NCBI GenBank assembly: GCA_023417635.1
Contig: JAEZFF010000030.1
Coordinates: forward strand, 1-37,088
Direction of reading: 5' to 3'
DNA from: Bacillota bacterium
GTDB lineage: Bacteria > Bacillota > Clostridia > Oscillospirales > Acutalibacteraceae
Length of the DNA: 37,088 bases
A program made the translations under genes and the position numbers. The notes under the pieces are model-generated. The model was not told where the DNA came from and did no database searches. It worked only from the letters and a program-made list of their open reading frames with translations. The first letter of the stretch is position 1, and each line of letters starts with the position of its first letter. Shown here one piece after another: positions 1 to 7,307 of this stretch.

Positions 1-276
1 GACCCGTTTTATTTTGATGAAAACGGCACCGTCAGGACGCGCACCAACCACGCAGGCGGCATCCTTGGCGGAATTACAACAGGTATGCCGCTTATTTTCC
101 GCGCGGCGTTTAAGCCGACGCCATCCATCGGGCTGGAGCAGGAAAGCGTTGACCTTGCCGCCGGAAAAAACACAAAACTGACTGTGCATGGCAGGCACGA
201 CCCCTGCATTGTTCCGCGTGCCGTTCCGGCGGTGGAAGCCGCAGCGGCTGTTGCCTTGCTTGAGATGCTTTTATAA
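1..276 (+). CDS. aroC: Chorismate synthase, C-terminal part (5' end outside window)
   Basis: The reading frame is open from the first base and ends at TAA 274-276, leaving 91 residues. The visible part holds the conserved chorismate synthase C-terminal signature: an asparagine-histidine-alanine-glycine-glycine stretch, GGITTGMP, then FKPTPSI. The enzyme removes phosphate from 5-enolpyruvylshikimate-3-phosphate to make chorismate, using reduced FMN, in the cytoplasm. The next gene, pheA, begins 20 bases downstream on the same strand and uses chorismate, so the two are probably co-transcribed. The start and promoter lie outside the window. Confidence 0.95.
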   Translation, partial: DPFYFDENGTVRTRTNHAGGILGGITTGMPLIFRAAFKPTPSIGLEQESVDLAAGKNTKLTVHGRHDPCIVPRAVPAVEAAAAVALLEMLL

Positions 277-296
277 AAAAACCGGGAGATGGGATT

Positions 297-1412
297 ATGA
301 CACTGGGGGAAATCCGTGGGGAAATTGACGAAATTGATTCACAGCTTCTTCCGCTTTTTCTGCGCCGCATGGAATGTGCGTCACAGGTAGCGGCTGTAAA
401 AAAAGAAAAAAATCTGCCGGTTCTGAATGAAAAGCGCGAACGGCAGGTTTTAGATGGGATTGCATCAAAATCCGGTGAATTCGGCGGTGAAGCGCGCATC
501 CTGTACTCTGACATGATGGCGATGAGCCGTGGGCTGCAGCACCGGATTCTGGGCGATGGCGCAGAGCTTCGCCAGAAAATAAACAGCGCGCGCGCCGAAA
601 TGCCAAAAGCCGAAACGGTGGCCTGCCTCGGACAGAAAGGCTCTTTTTCGCACGAAGCGCTGAAGCGGCTTTTTCCGACGGCAAGTCCCCTGTTTTTTCC
701 GGATTTCCAGACGATTTTTGAAGCGGTTGCGTGCGGGGCGGCAGGCCTGGGCGTACTTCCGGTTGAAAACTCCTCCGCCGGTTCTGTGGGCGACGTGTAC
801 GACCTCATCTTAAAATACCGTTTTTCCATACTGGGGGCGTTAAGCCTTCCCATCTGCCAGTGCATCGCTTCCTCGGAGCCAAGCATGGAAAAAATACAAG
901 CCGTCTATTCGCACCCGCAGGCACTGCGGCAGTGTTCTAAATTTCTCGCAGCACACGGGTGGGCAACTGTACCTTTTGCCAGCACAACAGAAGCCGCGGA
1001 AAGCGCCGCGGGAAAACCCGGAACCGGCGCGGTTTGCTCCGCCTATGCGGCGCAGGAATGCGGGCTGAATGTGCTGGCTGAAAATGTCCAGGACGCCACC
1101 GGCAACCGCACGCGCTTCATCGTCATCGGCAGAAAAATGATCTTTCCTCCGGATGCAGATAAAATCAGCCTGTGCTTTGCCCTTCCGCACCGCACCGGCA
1201 CACTTTACGGAGTACTGGCCCGTTTTGCCGCCGCTGGGCTGAATCTGACGAAAATTGAGTCACGCCCTATTCCGGGCAAAAACTTTGAATACGACTTTTA
1301 CCTTGATTTCACCGGAAATGTACACGACGAGCATACGCTTGACCTGCTGTGTGCCCTTTCGGACGAACTGCCGCGCTTCACATTCCTTGGAAACTACCGC
1401 GAAACGGAATAA
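297..1412 (+). CDS. pheA: Bifunctional chorismate mutase / prephenate dehydratase (P-protein)
   Basis: This 371-residue enzyme converts chorismate to prephenate and then to phenylpyruvate, the precursor of phenylalanine. Residues 1-85 are an AroQ-type chorismate mutase helix bundle. Residues about 106-280 are prephenate dehydratase, with GSFSHEA at 115-121, PVENS at 155-159 and the catalytic Thr-Arg-Phe at 272-274. Residues about 288-371 are an ACT domain with the ESRP motif at 321-324, which in this family binds phenylalanine for feedback inhibition. The length is usual for fused P-proteins. The ATG at 297 is preceded by a GGGAG ribosome site about 8 bases upstream, and the gene follows aroC by 20 bases. 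Control beyond the ACT domain cannot be seen, since the promoter would be upstream of the window. Confidence 0.95.
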   Translation: MTLGEIRGEIDEIDSQLLPLFLRRMECASQVAAVKKEKNLPVLNEKRERQVLDGIASKSGEFGGEARILYSDMMAMSRGLQHRILGDGAELRQKINSARAEMPKAETVACLGQKGSFSHEALKRLFPTASPLFFPDFQTIFEAVACGAAGLGVLPVENSSAGSVGDVYDLILKYRFSILGALSLPICQCIASSEPSMEKIQAVYSHPQALRQCSKFLAAHGWATVPFASTTEAAESAAGKPGTGAVCSAYAAQECGLNVLAENVQDATGNRTRFIVIGRKMIFPPDADKISLCFALPHRTGTLYGVLARFAAAGLNLTKIESRPIPGKNFEYDFYLDFTGNVHDEHTLDLLCALSDELPRFTFLGNYRETE

Positions 1413-1433
1413 ATGCAGAAAAGGAGGCCTCTT

Positions 1434-1535
1434 ATGCATCCCGCATTTTGGTTTATTTTAGCCATAGCCGTCATTGCCGTTGCCTGTGCTTCCAGCGCAA
1501 GCACTAAAAAAGCAGAATCTCGTCGAAAAAAGTAA
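1434..1535 (+). CDS. Single-pass membrane microprotein, 33 aa, unknown function
   Basis: A short open frame starts with ATG 1434 and ends with TAA 1533-1535. It sits 21 bases after pheA and has a near-perfect AGGAGG ribosome site at 1422-1427, 6 bases before the ATG. The protein has a short N-terminal MHP, a hydrophobic segment of about 18 residues (positions 4-21, FWFILAIAV and following), a serine/alanine patch and a basic tail ending KKAESRRKK. This predicts one membrane helix with a positively charged cytoplasmic end. I do not recognise a family. The strong ribosome site, the tight spacing after pheA and the plausible topology support it as real. It could be a small regulatory or assembly subunit, but no function can be assigned. 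Confidence 0.6.
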   Translation: MHPAFWFILAIAVIAVACASSASTKKAESRRKK

Positions 1536-1706
1536 TTCGGTGGAGAATAAAGTTCTTAGCAAAATGAATCTATGATATATCAATCTTGCAATAATTATTT
1601 TATATTTCTTTTATGGATTCAATTTAATTTTTTCCCACAGTAAAATAGCAGTGTAGTAACTGGATGATATCTTTGAAAATATGCTGCCTTCTGGGGAGAT
1701 GTTTTT

Positions 1707-1793
1707 ATGAGTCCTATGCCGTTGATAGCCTGTGCCATTGCCATTATGTGCGTCTTTGCCGCCTTTCCTCCGCGGCAGAAACAACGCCTGTAA
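1707..1793 (+). CDS. Second membrane microprotein, 28 aa, unknown function
   Basis: An ATG at 1707 opens a 28-codon frame ending in TAA 1791-1793, with a GGGGAG ribosome site at 1693-1698, 8 bases upstream. The product is a hydrophobic segment (about residues 4-20, PLIACAIAIMCVFAAF) followed by a basic tail PPRQKQRL. Its architecture resembles the 33-residue microprotein 171 bases upstream: hydrophobic N-terminal helix, small residues, positively charged C-terminus. No family is recognised. A rho-independent terminator at 1891-1930 closes the unit. The call rests only on the ribosome site, the topology and the analogy with its neighbour, so it is less certain. Confidence 0.45.
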   Translation: MSPMPLIACAIAIMCVFAAFPPRQKQRL

Positions 1794-1890
1794 CGCTTTG
1801 ACGTTCCTGTTTCTTCCACTAACAAAGCCTGCAGGTTTTATATTTTAATCCTGCAGACTCTGCCTGTTAAATTTAGAGCTGAATATCATT

Positions 1891-1930
1891 TGAGCCGCTG
1901 GCCTTTCAAAAGCCGGCGGCTCAATTTTTA
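1891..1930 (+). terminator. Rho-independent terminator after the aroC-pheA-microprotein unit
   Basis: The arms TGAGCCGCTGGC (1891-1902) and GCCGGCGGCTCA (1912-1923) pair with one mismatch around a 9-base loop. ATTTTTATTT follows on the plus strand. It lies between the last plus-strand microgene and the 3' end of the convergent acetyltransferase gene at 1940. Confidence 0.8.
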
Positions 1931-1939
1931 TTTCATGTT

Positions 1940-2485
1940 TTATCCAGAAAGTGATTGGTTCTTTCCGCCATTGCCTAAGTTCAGAGAAAAGCAGTATCGA
2001 ACCTCCGTCAGCGTTTCCCCCATCAACTCACTGTGCGTTACATCGTCGGTTTCGCACAGCCCCATAGCAGAATAAAACTGCCGTGCATTCCGGTTTTGTT
2101 TCAGCACCCAGAGAAATCCGTCCTGAAAACCTTCGTACGCAAGGTCTTCCTGTGCTGCGCGCAGAAGTTTCTCGCCGTATCCTCTGCGGCAAAAGCCCGG
2201 CCGCACATAAAGGTACACGACTTCACCCCAGTCCGGATATTTTTCATCGCGCGACTTTCCGTAACCGATCATCCCCGCGGGAGTATCGTCCTCCAGCAAA
2301 AGCTTTACTTTCAGCGTTCCGGCAGAAATATCTTTTTCGAACCTCTTTGTGGAATGGCTGTCATCAAGGCTGTCCAAAAACGCCTGCGGCATCATTCCGA
2401 CATAAGCCGCCTTCCAGCTTCTTTCCTTTATCATGCTCACAGCCTGCGCATCATTCGGCCGCGCCGGGCGAATCGTTATTTTCAT
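1940..2485 (-). CDS. GNAT-family N-acetyltransferase
   Basis: This 181-residue cytoplasmic protein has the GNAT fold signature. Strand beta4 (VVYLYVRPGF) is followed by the acetyl-CoA pyrophosphate loop RRGYGE at residues 100-105, and NRNARQFYSAMG near the C-terminus is the usual motif B. It should transfer an acetyl group from acetyl-CoA to an amine; the substrate is unknown. I chose the ATG at 2485 rather than the longer open frame because it begins MKITIRPARPND, a normal GNAT start, has a GGGAG site upstream and overlaps the stop of the preceding gene as ATGA, implying translational coupling. It is the last gene of the moxR-DUF58-transglutaminase operon. That position is unusual and may be incidental. 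Confidence 0.88.
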   Translation of the reverse strand: MKITIRPARPNDAQAVSMIKERSWKAAYVGMMPQAFLDSLDDSHSTKRFEKDISAGTLKVKLLLEDDTPAGMIGYGKSRDEKYPDWGEVVYLYVRPGFCRRGYGEKLLRAAQEDLAYEGFQDGFLWVLKQNRNARQFYSAMGLCETDDVTHSELMGETLTEVRYCFSLNLGNGGKNQSLSG

Positions 2486-4770
2486 GATGTTTCTCCCTTT
2501 TTGCCATTTTTTCTGCATCTGCGGCGGTATTTCCTGCAGGCAGGGAGGAAAGCGCGGTAAAAATCGACCCATTCTTTTTCTTCATCCACCGTCAAAGTAC
2601 GGCCGCCATAGCAAACGTCGCAGTAGAGCTGCGTAATGCGGTCAAAACTGATGGGTGAGAATGTCATTTTTTCGCGCACCTTTGCAGCAAGCTCATTCGG
2701 TGTACCGGAAGGCGGCACAGCAAAGCCAAGCCGGAATAGGATACGCGCAAAATAGCGGTAAAGTGCCTGCACCATTTTTTTGCCGCCCCTGCGCCGCACA
2801 AAGGCAAACCACAGTGCGCGGTATGCTTTTCTTGCCCCGTACACCAACCCCGCCAATAAAGCGAGAATTCCGGCTGCTTTTAGGAACGAAAGCAGCAGTT
2901 CCGCCCAGCCGCTGTTCGCCGTTTGAGCCGAACCGGTGGAAGAAGCAGAAGACGTAAGCGCCGATGAATTCTGTGGTTTGGAAGAAAGCACCGAGGAATC
3001 TTTACCCACAGCAGAAGGAGCGGAGGATGGTGCTGAAGGGCTGCTTTGCGTTTTAATCAGCGCGCTTGCTGCGGGCAGAGCGGAACCGGGCGTCGGGTCC
3101 GCCGTAAGAAACCCGTACCGCGACGAATAATATTCCACCCAGGCATGCGCCTGTGCATTTGTGACCTCGTAAACGTTCATGGAAGTTGAATTTGCAGCTG
3201 ACGGCACAGCGTAGCCCTCCACATACCGGGCTGGTACGCCGCTTGCGCGCAGCAGGAGCGTCATGGCTGTGGCAAAATGCTCGCAGTACCCCTGCCGGGA
3301 ACTAAAGAGGAAAAAGTCTGTAAAATCCTGCCCGAACCACGGCTGCTGTGGTGAAAGCGTGTAAGTACAGTTTTTCTGAAGCCATGCCGAAATAGCCGCG
3401 GCTTTCTGGCGTTCGTCGGTCTTTCCCTTCGTAATTTCCTTTGCAAGCGCTGCCGTGCGCGGAGTTATTTTCTCTACTGAACCATAAAGCCTCTGCATCG
3501 CCGCGGTATCTGCTTGCATTTTTGCCTGTAAATTGGCATCCAGTTCATTCTGTTCAACCATGCCTTCTGTGTTTTCTAAATTTGGTACATAATTTACGGC
3601 CCTGCAAATTCTGTTTTTAGGAACTAGTTCCTGTGCCACAGCACTCGGGTAATGGCGTTGAATTGCAATATCCAGAGTTTGACTTATCAGCGGAAGAAAC
3701 AGGTTTTTTTGTTCGTCAGCCTGAAATGTAATATCCATTTTACACAGGCGCAAAGGGGAATACGCTTGGGTAAGATCATTGCCACTAATTGATGTCTGGC
3801 CGCGCAGAGTTCCAAAGAAATACAGCAGCAGCTTTTGGTAATTTCGGACCGCCGACTCGGTCAAGTCACTTTGCGATTGATTGCCCCAGTATTGAACAGC
3901 CGCATTCCCTACCAACCAGGAATGGCCGTTATAGGTGTCGTAAATCCGCCCGCGCAGGTAGACTGGGCCATCTGTTTTGACCTGCATGACCGGTGTGCTG
4001 CTGATGGTCATTTTCCGCCCAAGCGTATAATTTGGGTCATAATCATGGAACCCGCTTGTCACAAAAAAGTTCTTATGGAAGTTTTCGAGTGTTTGCGAAA
4101 GATCAATTTTTGGCTTGTCATGGAAAGCAGCGTGCAGCTGCGTAAAAGCAGCCTGGGAGCCTGCAAGTACCGCAGCTGTAACAACTGCAGCCAGCGCCGT
4201 AGTACACAGTACAGCTTTGCTGCTGCCCGGTTTTCCTTTTGCGGCATCCTCCGCACCCGCCCGAACAAACAGCAGTGCAGAGCATCCCGTCACAGCAACC
4301 AGTGCAGGTACGCTCGCCGAATAGCCCATGAGGGACAGCATACTGGGAAGCAAGATATTGAATGCCCAGAACAGCACGCAGGTTAGCCGCTTTTTCGCGC
4401 AAAGGAAAGCCGCAACGGCAAAGATGCCCGCAACCGCTGGAATGGCCTGCTCCGAACCAATGAAGCGAACCATCGCCGGTCCCGGGTCATGGAACAAAAA
4501 ATCCATTGCTGCATAAAAGTCATTGCCCGCAGACCATGTAATTCCCAGAAGAAAAAGGAATGGAATGCCTATGCCTGCGAACTTTTCCGCACGGCGAAAA
4601 AAGCAGGGGAAAAACAACACCGCAGCACAGCAGAGAACCATGGGGAAAACCCTGTTGTTCAGCGTGCCTTCCGCCATGAAGGGCAGCAGCATATTGTAAG
4701 TGCTGGCACAGCCTGCTGCAATAACCAGCGCAAAACCAGCAGCCCGATTTCCCACGGTGTAACCGTTCAT
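2482..4770 (-). CDS. Transglutaminase-like membrane protein (TgpA/DUF3488-type)
   Basis: This 762-residue protein starts with several membrane helices (about residues 8-205), continues into an extracytoplasmic region, and carries a transglutaminase-like papain-fold domain with the full triad Cys496 (in RQGYCEHFA), His542 (in AHAWVEYY) and Asp558 (in TADPTPG). A serine/alanine/proline-rich linker (about 575-618) leads to one more membrane helix (about 622-645) and a cytoplasmic C-terminal domain, which matches the usual TgpA plus DUF4129 layout. Related proteins occur with MoxR ATPases and DUF58 proteins, as here: the DUF58 gene ends 19 bases upstream. The role is unproven; peptide cleavage or cross-linking at the outer membrane face is expected. 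The 3' end overlaps the acetyltransferase start by 4 bases. Confidence 0.9.
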   Translation of the reverse strand: MNGYTVGNRAAGFALVIAAGCASTYNMLLPFMAEGTLNNRVFPMVLCCAAVLFFPCFFRRAEKFAGIGIPFLFLLGITWSAGNDFYAAMDFLFHDPGPAMVRFIGSEQAIPAVAGIFAVAAFLCAKKRLTCVLFWAFNILLPSMLSLMGYSASVPALVAVTGCSALLFVRAGAEDAAKGKPGSSKAVLCTTALAAVVTAAVLAGSQAAFTQLHAAFHDKPKIDLSQTLENFHKNFFVTSGFHDYDPNYTLGRKMTISSTPVMQVKTDGPVYLRGRIYDTYNGHSWLVGNAAVQYWGNQSQSDLTESAVRNYQKLLLYFFGTLRGQTSISGNDLTQAYSPLRLCKMDITFQADEQKNLFLPLISQTLDIAIQRHYPSAVAQELVPKNRICRAVNYVPNLENTEGMVEQNELDANLQAKMQADTAAMQRLYGSVEKITPRTAALAKEITKGKTDERQKAAAISAWLQKNCTYTLSPQQPWFGQDFTDFFLFSSRQGYCEHFATAMTLLLRASGVPARYVEGYAVPSAANSTSMNVYEVTNAQAHAWVEYYSSRYGFLTADPTPGSALPAASALIKTQSSPSAPSSAPSAVGKDSSVLSSKPQNSSALTSSASSTGSAQTANSGWAELLLSFLKAAGILALLAGLVYGARKAYRALWFAFVRRRGGKKMVQALYRYFARILFRLGFAVPPSGTPNELAAKVREKMTFSPISFDRITQLYCDVCYGGRTLTVDEEKEWVDFYRAFLPACRKYRRRCRKNGKKGETS

Positions 4771-4789
4771 TCTCTTCCCCTGCCGTTCT

Positions 4790-5977
4790 TTATTCTCTCG
4801 AAATTTGTATCCTGGCAGCCGGTTCTTCTTCAGCCGCCGCCGTTTCCTGCAGAAAGCTTACACCGCACTGTGCAAGTTTTTTCGAAAAAGCAGAAACGTC
4901 TTTTTCTACCGGCGCAGCATAGCAGTACACAGCATCGGCTCCATTTTCCGTCTGCGCCGCAAGTTCCCTCGCCAGATTTTCATCCAGGCAGGCTGCCACC
5001 GCAGCCGCTCCCCCGTGCCCAGGCTGAAAAATCTCAGCTTTCATTCCCTCTGATTCTTTCTTTGCCAGCGCAAGTGACACAGCCGCATCGGCAAGGCCTT
5101 TTTCCGTATGAATTGGTTCCCTGCAAAGCAGTTTTCCGCCGCAGGAAACGAGGCGCACCGACTCGCCGCGCCCCACGCGGCTCAGCACTTCACGGTAAGC
5201 CATTTCACAAAGCAGGTCATGTACAAAAAGTGCATTTTCACTGCCGGCGGAAACCGGGCGAAAATCTACTGCAACGGTAGAACAGGCAGCACCGGTTTCT
5301 TCATACAGGCGCGTCATCATCTTCCGACTGTGAGCGGAAAGTTTCCAGTGAATGCTGCGCATAGAATCGCCAGGCACATATTCGCGCACGCCATCGTAAG
5401 AATTCTCATCATACCGGCTGTGCCCTTTGGCCGGCCCTTCTTCCCGCCGCAGGGACAGCACATCAGAATCCCCAGCCTGCCCCAAACTGCGGCCGGGCGT
5501 TACCACGGCGGCGGCAGGCCGCAACTCCGTTTGCAGCCGCAGTTTAAAAAGCCCCAGCGGGCCGGAAACAACGGCTTTCCGCACGGTTGCCCGGTACGCT
5601 CCCACATGCCCCGGCAAAAAGGAAAAGTGCAGCGTTTCTGTGGATTTCGGCGCTATGCTCAGTGAAACGGTCTTTTTCAGCGGGCGGAATCCATCCGGCC
5701 CCGTCAGGAGAACGGTAACTCTTAGCCGGCTGATAAGAAAATGACTCTTGTTCTCAAAGGCGCATGAAAAAGAAGCCGGTTTTCCCCGGCCATACTCCTG
5801 AAAAGACGGCAGCAAAGTGCCGCCGCTCGTCTTCCGCCAAGCACAGATAGCGCAGATGTCGTCAATCGGAAACAGCAGAACCAAAAACAGCAGTGGCGTA
5901 TAGCCGAAACGGTTGTTCAGCAGATAACCCTCCGCTGAAAAAAGGGCAATCAATAAAAAATAAATCAGTCTATTCAT
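4790..5977 (-). CDS. DUF58 domain protein (vWA-like, MoxR-associated)
   Basis: This 395-residue protein has two N-terminal hydrophobic segments (about residues 3-20 and 27-46), an Ig-like beta region, and the DUF58 hallmark YVPGDSMRSIHWK at 200-212, followed by a von Willebrand A-like region. DUF58 proteins are encoded beside MoxR AAA+ ATPases and transglutaminase-like membrane proteins, and the three are thought to act together in assembling or activating an envelope complex. Here moxR ends 15 bases upstream and the transglutaminase gene begins 19 bases downstream, so the three form one operon. The exact function is unknown. Confidence 0.9.
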   Translation of the reverse strand: MNRLIYFLLIALFSAEGYLLNNRFGYTPLLFLVLLFPIDDICAICAWRKTSGGTLLPSFQEYGRGKPASFSCAFENKSHFLISRLRVTVLLTGPDGFRPLKKTVSLSIAPKSTETLHFSFLPGHVGAYRATVRKAVVSGPLGLFKLRLQTELRPAAAVVTPGRSLGQAGDSDVLSLRREEGPAKGHSRYDENSYDGVREYVPGDSMRSIHWKLSAHSRKMMTRLYEETGAACSTVAVDFRPVSAGSENALFVHDLLCEMAYREVLSRVGRGESVRLVSCGGKLLCREPIHTEKGLADAAVSLALAKKESEGMKAEIFQPGHGGAAAVAACLDENLARELAAQTENGADAVYCYAAPVEKDVSAFSKKLAQCGVSFLQETAAAEEEPAARIQISRE

Positions 5978-5992
5978 CTGTACGCCTGCATT

Positions 5993-6943
5993 TCAGCCCC
6001 GAAGGGAGGGCACAGGTGTTTTTTCCAGAATCTCGGCAAGCACTTCCGAAGTGCTTGTGCCGGAAAGCCTCGCTTCCCGGGAAAGAATCAGCCGATGCTC
6101 CAGCACACAGGGCGCAAGGTCTTTCACATCATCCGGCAAAACGTAGCCGCGGCCGCTGTAAAGCGCCTGTGCCTGCGCCATGCGGTACAGCATAATAGAA
6201 GCACGGGGGCTGGCTCCCAGGGCAAGCTCCTTCGTGTTTCTTGTTGCATTGACAAGTGTAAGAAGGTACCGCGCCGTTTCTTCCGCCACATGAATTTGGA
6301 AAACATCCTGCCGCACGGCAAGAATGTCTTCCGCTTTCGCTGCGGGCAAAAGACCTGCCGCCCTGCCTTCCTGTGAGCCGTGCAGAATGCGCAGTTCATC
6401 GTTTTCCGTTGGATACCCAAGCGAAACACGGATGGTAAACCGGTCAATTTCCGCTTCCGGCAGTGGAAAAGTACCCTGATACTCTACCGGATTCTGCGTT
6501 GCCAGCACCATAAACGGCTGTGGCAGACGGTGGGTAATGCCATCTACCGTCACAGATCCTTCCTCCATAATCTCGAGCAGGCTCGCCTGTGTTTTGGGAG
6601 AAGTGCGGTTGATTTCATCTGCCAGCACAAAGTTGCTCATAACGGGGCCTGGACGAAACTCAAACTTCCCCGTTTCCTTATTATAAATAGAAAAGCCCGT
6701 AACATCAGAAGGAAGAATATCCGGCGTAAACTGAATTCGACGGAATTCGCAGTCTACCGACCTCGCCAGCGCGCAGGCAAGGCTCGTTTTCCCCACACCG
6801 GGCACGTCCTCAATCAGCACATGGCCGCCGCACGCCATGGCAAGAACAATCCGCTCTACCGTCTTCTGCTTTCCGATGATGACTTTCCCGATATTTTCGA
6901 CAACGTTCTGAAGCACTTTTCTGGATTCCTGCAAATTGCTCAT
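5993..6943 (-). CDS. MoxR-family AAA+ ATPase
   Basis: This 316-residue protein is a typical MoxR ATPase. The Walker A motif is DVPGVGKTS at residues 46-54, Walker B is FVLADE at 105-110, ATQNPVEYQGTFPLPEAEIDRF is the family signature around 149-170 (sensor 1 and arginine-finger region), and the C-terminal lid holds GASPRAS. MoxR proteins are ATP-driven chaperones for insertion of metals or maturation of vWA-domain partners. The partner here is most likely the DUF58 protein, whose gene starts 15 bases downstream. It is the first gene of the operon and has a good promoter (7017-7045). Confidence 0.93.
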   Translation of the reverse strand: MSNLQESRKVLQNVVENIGKVIIGKQKTVERIVLAMACGGHVLIEDVPGVGKTSLACALARSVDCEFRRIQFTPDILPSDVTGFSIYNKETGKFEFRPGPVMSNFVLADEINRTSPKTQASLLEIMEEGSVTVDGITHRLPQPFMVLATQNPVEYQGTFPLPEAEIDRFTIRVSLGYPTENDELRILHGSQEGRAAGLLPAAKAEDILAVRQDVFQIHVAEETARYLLTLVNATRNTKELALGASPRASIMLYRMAQAQALYSGRGYVLPDDVKDLAPCVLEHRLILSREARLSGTSTSEVLAEILEKTPVPSLRG

Positions 6944-6965
6944 TGGTTTCGTTCCCCCACTTCAG

Positions 6966-6987
6966 ATTCGGCCAAAAGCGGCCGAAT
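6966..6987 (-). other. Hairpin in the 5' untranslated region of the moxR operon
   Basis: ATTCGGCC (6966-6973) and GGCCGAAT (6980-6987) form a perfect 8-bp stem with a 6-base loop. It lies between the predicted transcription start near 7010 and the moxR ATG at 6943. It has no T-run in the direction of transcription, so it is more likely an mRNA-stabilising or regulatory structure than a terminator. Confidence 0.45.
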
Positions 6988-7016
6988 TTTCCAAAAATGA
7001 TAGTATTATTCTTCTA

Positions 7017-7045
7017 ATCATATTCTGTTTCTTTCCTGCTGTCAA
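7017..7045 (-). promoter_or_regulatory. Sigma-A promoter of the moxR operon
   Basis: On the minus strand a perfect -35 box TTGACA (7040-7045) and a -10 box TATGAT (7017-7022) are separated by exactly 17 bases. The moxR start codon is about 75 bases downstream. Confidence 0.75.
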
Positions 7046-7078
7046 CGCGCTTTCTTTTCTGCAAAAGTTTCCTCGCAA

Positions 7079-7279
7079 GTTCTCACCAGGCCTCTTTCAA
7101 TAAAAGGTTTTAACAATGCAAAAAATGATGAACTATACTTCTAATTGATGCCTTGCCCTTATTTGAGCTTCATTGAAAGTTCTCGCCAAGCCTCTTTCAA
7201 TGAAAAAGCTTCGACAGAGCAAAAAATGATGAACTATACTTCTAATTGATGCCTTGCCCTTCTTTGAGCTTCATTGAAA
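7079..7279. repeat. Two tandem intergenic repeat units of about 100 bp
   Basis: Units 7079-7178 (100 bases) and 7179-7279 (101 bases) are head-to-tail copies. The last two thirds are nearly identical (for example AATGATGAACTATACTTC, then TTGATGCCTTGCCCTT), while bases 20-40 of each unit have diverged. A third, truncated start follows at 7280. Each unit begins with GTTCTCRCCARGCCTCTTTC, a degenerate form of the 32-bp hairpin element described separately. At the junction, TCATTGAAAG and CTTTCAATGA can pair into a 10-bp stem. No credible coding frame runs through it. The stretch 6944-7297 therefore holds a promoter, a leader hairpin and these repeats. Confidence 0.85.
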
Positions 7280-7307
7280 GTTCTCGCTAGGCCTCTTTCA
7301 AGAGGCC
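7276..7307 (+). repeat. 32-bp hairpin element, copy A (forms the prmA 3' end)
   Basis: The motif reads GAAAGTTCTCGCTA and then GGCCTCTT-TC-AAGAGGCC, an 8-bp perfect stem with a 2-base centre. Full copies of the same length lie at 20544-20575 and, inverted, at 23871-23902. The prmA stop codon TGA (minus strand) lies inside the hairpin, so the element supplies the last two codons and the stop of that gene. Confidence 0.8.

Noticed and set aside
110..886. 258-residue minus-strand open frame opposite pheA and aroC
   Set aside because: It lies antisense to two clearly recognised genes, has a composition typical of antisense reading in GC-rich DNA and matches no family.
1829..1856. Weak hairpin CTGCAGG/CCTGCAG upstream of the terminator
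   Set aside because: Only 7 bp with a 14-base AT loop and no T-run; the stronger terminator at 1891 explains transcription end.
4489..5280. 263-residue plus-strand open frame opposite the DUF58 and transglutaminase genes
   Set aside because: It crosses two well-supported minus-strand genes and shows no domain or ribosome site.
7079..7307. Possible CRISPR array
   Set aside because: Two 100-bp direct repeats without short regular spacers do not fit a CRISPR array and no cas genes are near.
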